Assembly: GCA_025928185.1 (NCBI GenBank)
Contig: JAICKA010000012.1
Span: 1 to 52,119 of the forward strand
Direction of reading: 5' to 3'
Source: Gemmatimonadaceae bacterium
GTDB taxonomy: Bacteria > Gemmatimonadota > Gemmatimonadetes > Gemmatimonadales > Gemmatimonadaceae
Length of the DNA: 52,119 nt
Shown here: piece by piece, positions 51,063 through 52,119 of the stretch
Layout of the letters: each line of letters opens with the position of its first letter
Position numbering within the stretch: position 1 is the first letter of the stretch
Translations under genes and position numbers: made by a program
The notes under the pieces: generated by a model
The model's database searches: none
What the model was told of the DNA's origin: nothing
The model's input: the letters and a program-made list of their open reading frames with translations, nothing else

Positions 51063-52119
<1,057 letters not shown>

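Overview
The window is high-GC bacterial DNA with almost every gene on the minus strand. The gene content fits Gemmatimonadota best: a carboxypeptidase-regulatory-like secreted protein, a long secreted M14 protein with Gly/Arg-rich linkers, a MoxR/DUF58/BatA-type cluster, long ribosomal-protein extensions, and an EF-Tu with an unusual switch I. This assignment is inference. No rRNA or tRNA gene was found.

Layout. 1-2962: two GvpL/GvpF-family gas vesicle genes (one cut by the left edge) with a soluble Ser/Thr kinase and a dipeptide-epimerase-like enolase-superfamily enzyme between them. 3745-13732: one tightly overlapping unit, read from the right: GAF sensor kinase, small unknown protein, ubiquitin-like protein, MoxR ATPase, DUF58, BatA-like, DUF4175-like, DUF4159, a membrane protein and an HDAC-like deacetylase. 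13826-19087: M3-like metallopeptidase, GlyRS, YpdA-like reductase and PurA. 19949-26551: DUF456, a regulatory-like secreted protein, a membrane M28 peptidase, a DapA-superfamily lyase, PilT, a D-2-hydroxyacid dehydrogenase and MgtC. 26619-28983: two small zinc ribbons, a YdjM-like membrane protein, a 41-residue membrane peptide and TrpS. 28977-34074, mostly plus strand: inositol monophosphatase family, DinB-like, FTCD, GH25 (minus), and two paralogous lipoproteins. 34172-37006: secreted M14 protein. 37817-52119: the S10-spc ribosomal block from tuf (cut by the right edge) through rpsJ, secY, adk and map.

The least ordinary content lies between genes. (1) Three elements share inverted ends of about 60 bp and homologous outer sequence. 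Two (3061-3737 and 19163-19948) are non-coding, homologous along most of their length and inverted relative to each other. The third (37155-37812) has the same ends around a GxxExxY (PD-(D/E)XK-like) gene. All three end within a few bases of the stop codon of a minus-strand gene (HDAC, DUF456, map). (2) Arrays of 7-8 bp units, folded back as inverted arms, fill gaps in the ribosomal block. Two are very rich in CTAG. In two of them the stop codon of the neighbouring gene (rpsJ TAG, tuf TGA) lies in register with the repeat. Related purine heptads appear at the 5' end of rplO and inside the 3' extension of rplD. This looks like an STRR-like, stop-codon-linked repeat system, possibly connected with the GxxExxY elements; it is the best candidate here for something undescribed.

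Other points of interest: the divergent EF-Tu switch I, an RGG-like extension on S5, a histone-H1-like tail on L4, a ubiquitin-fold protein in the MoxR unit, and replacement of the Phe-Pro of the adenylate kinase FPRT motif by Val-Val.
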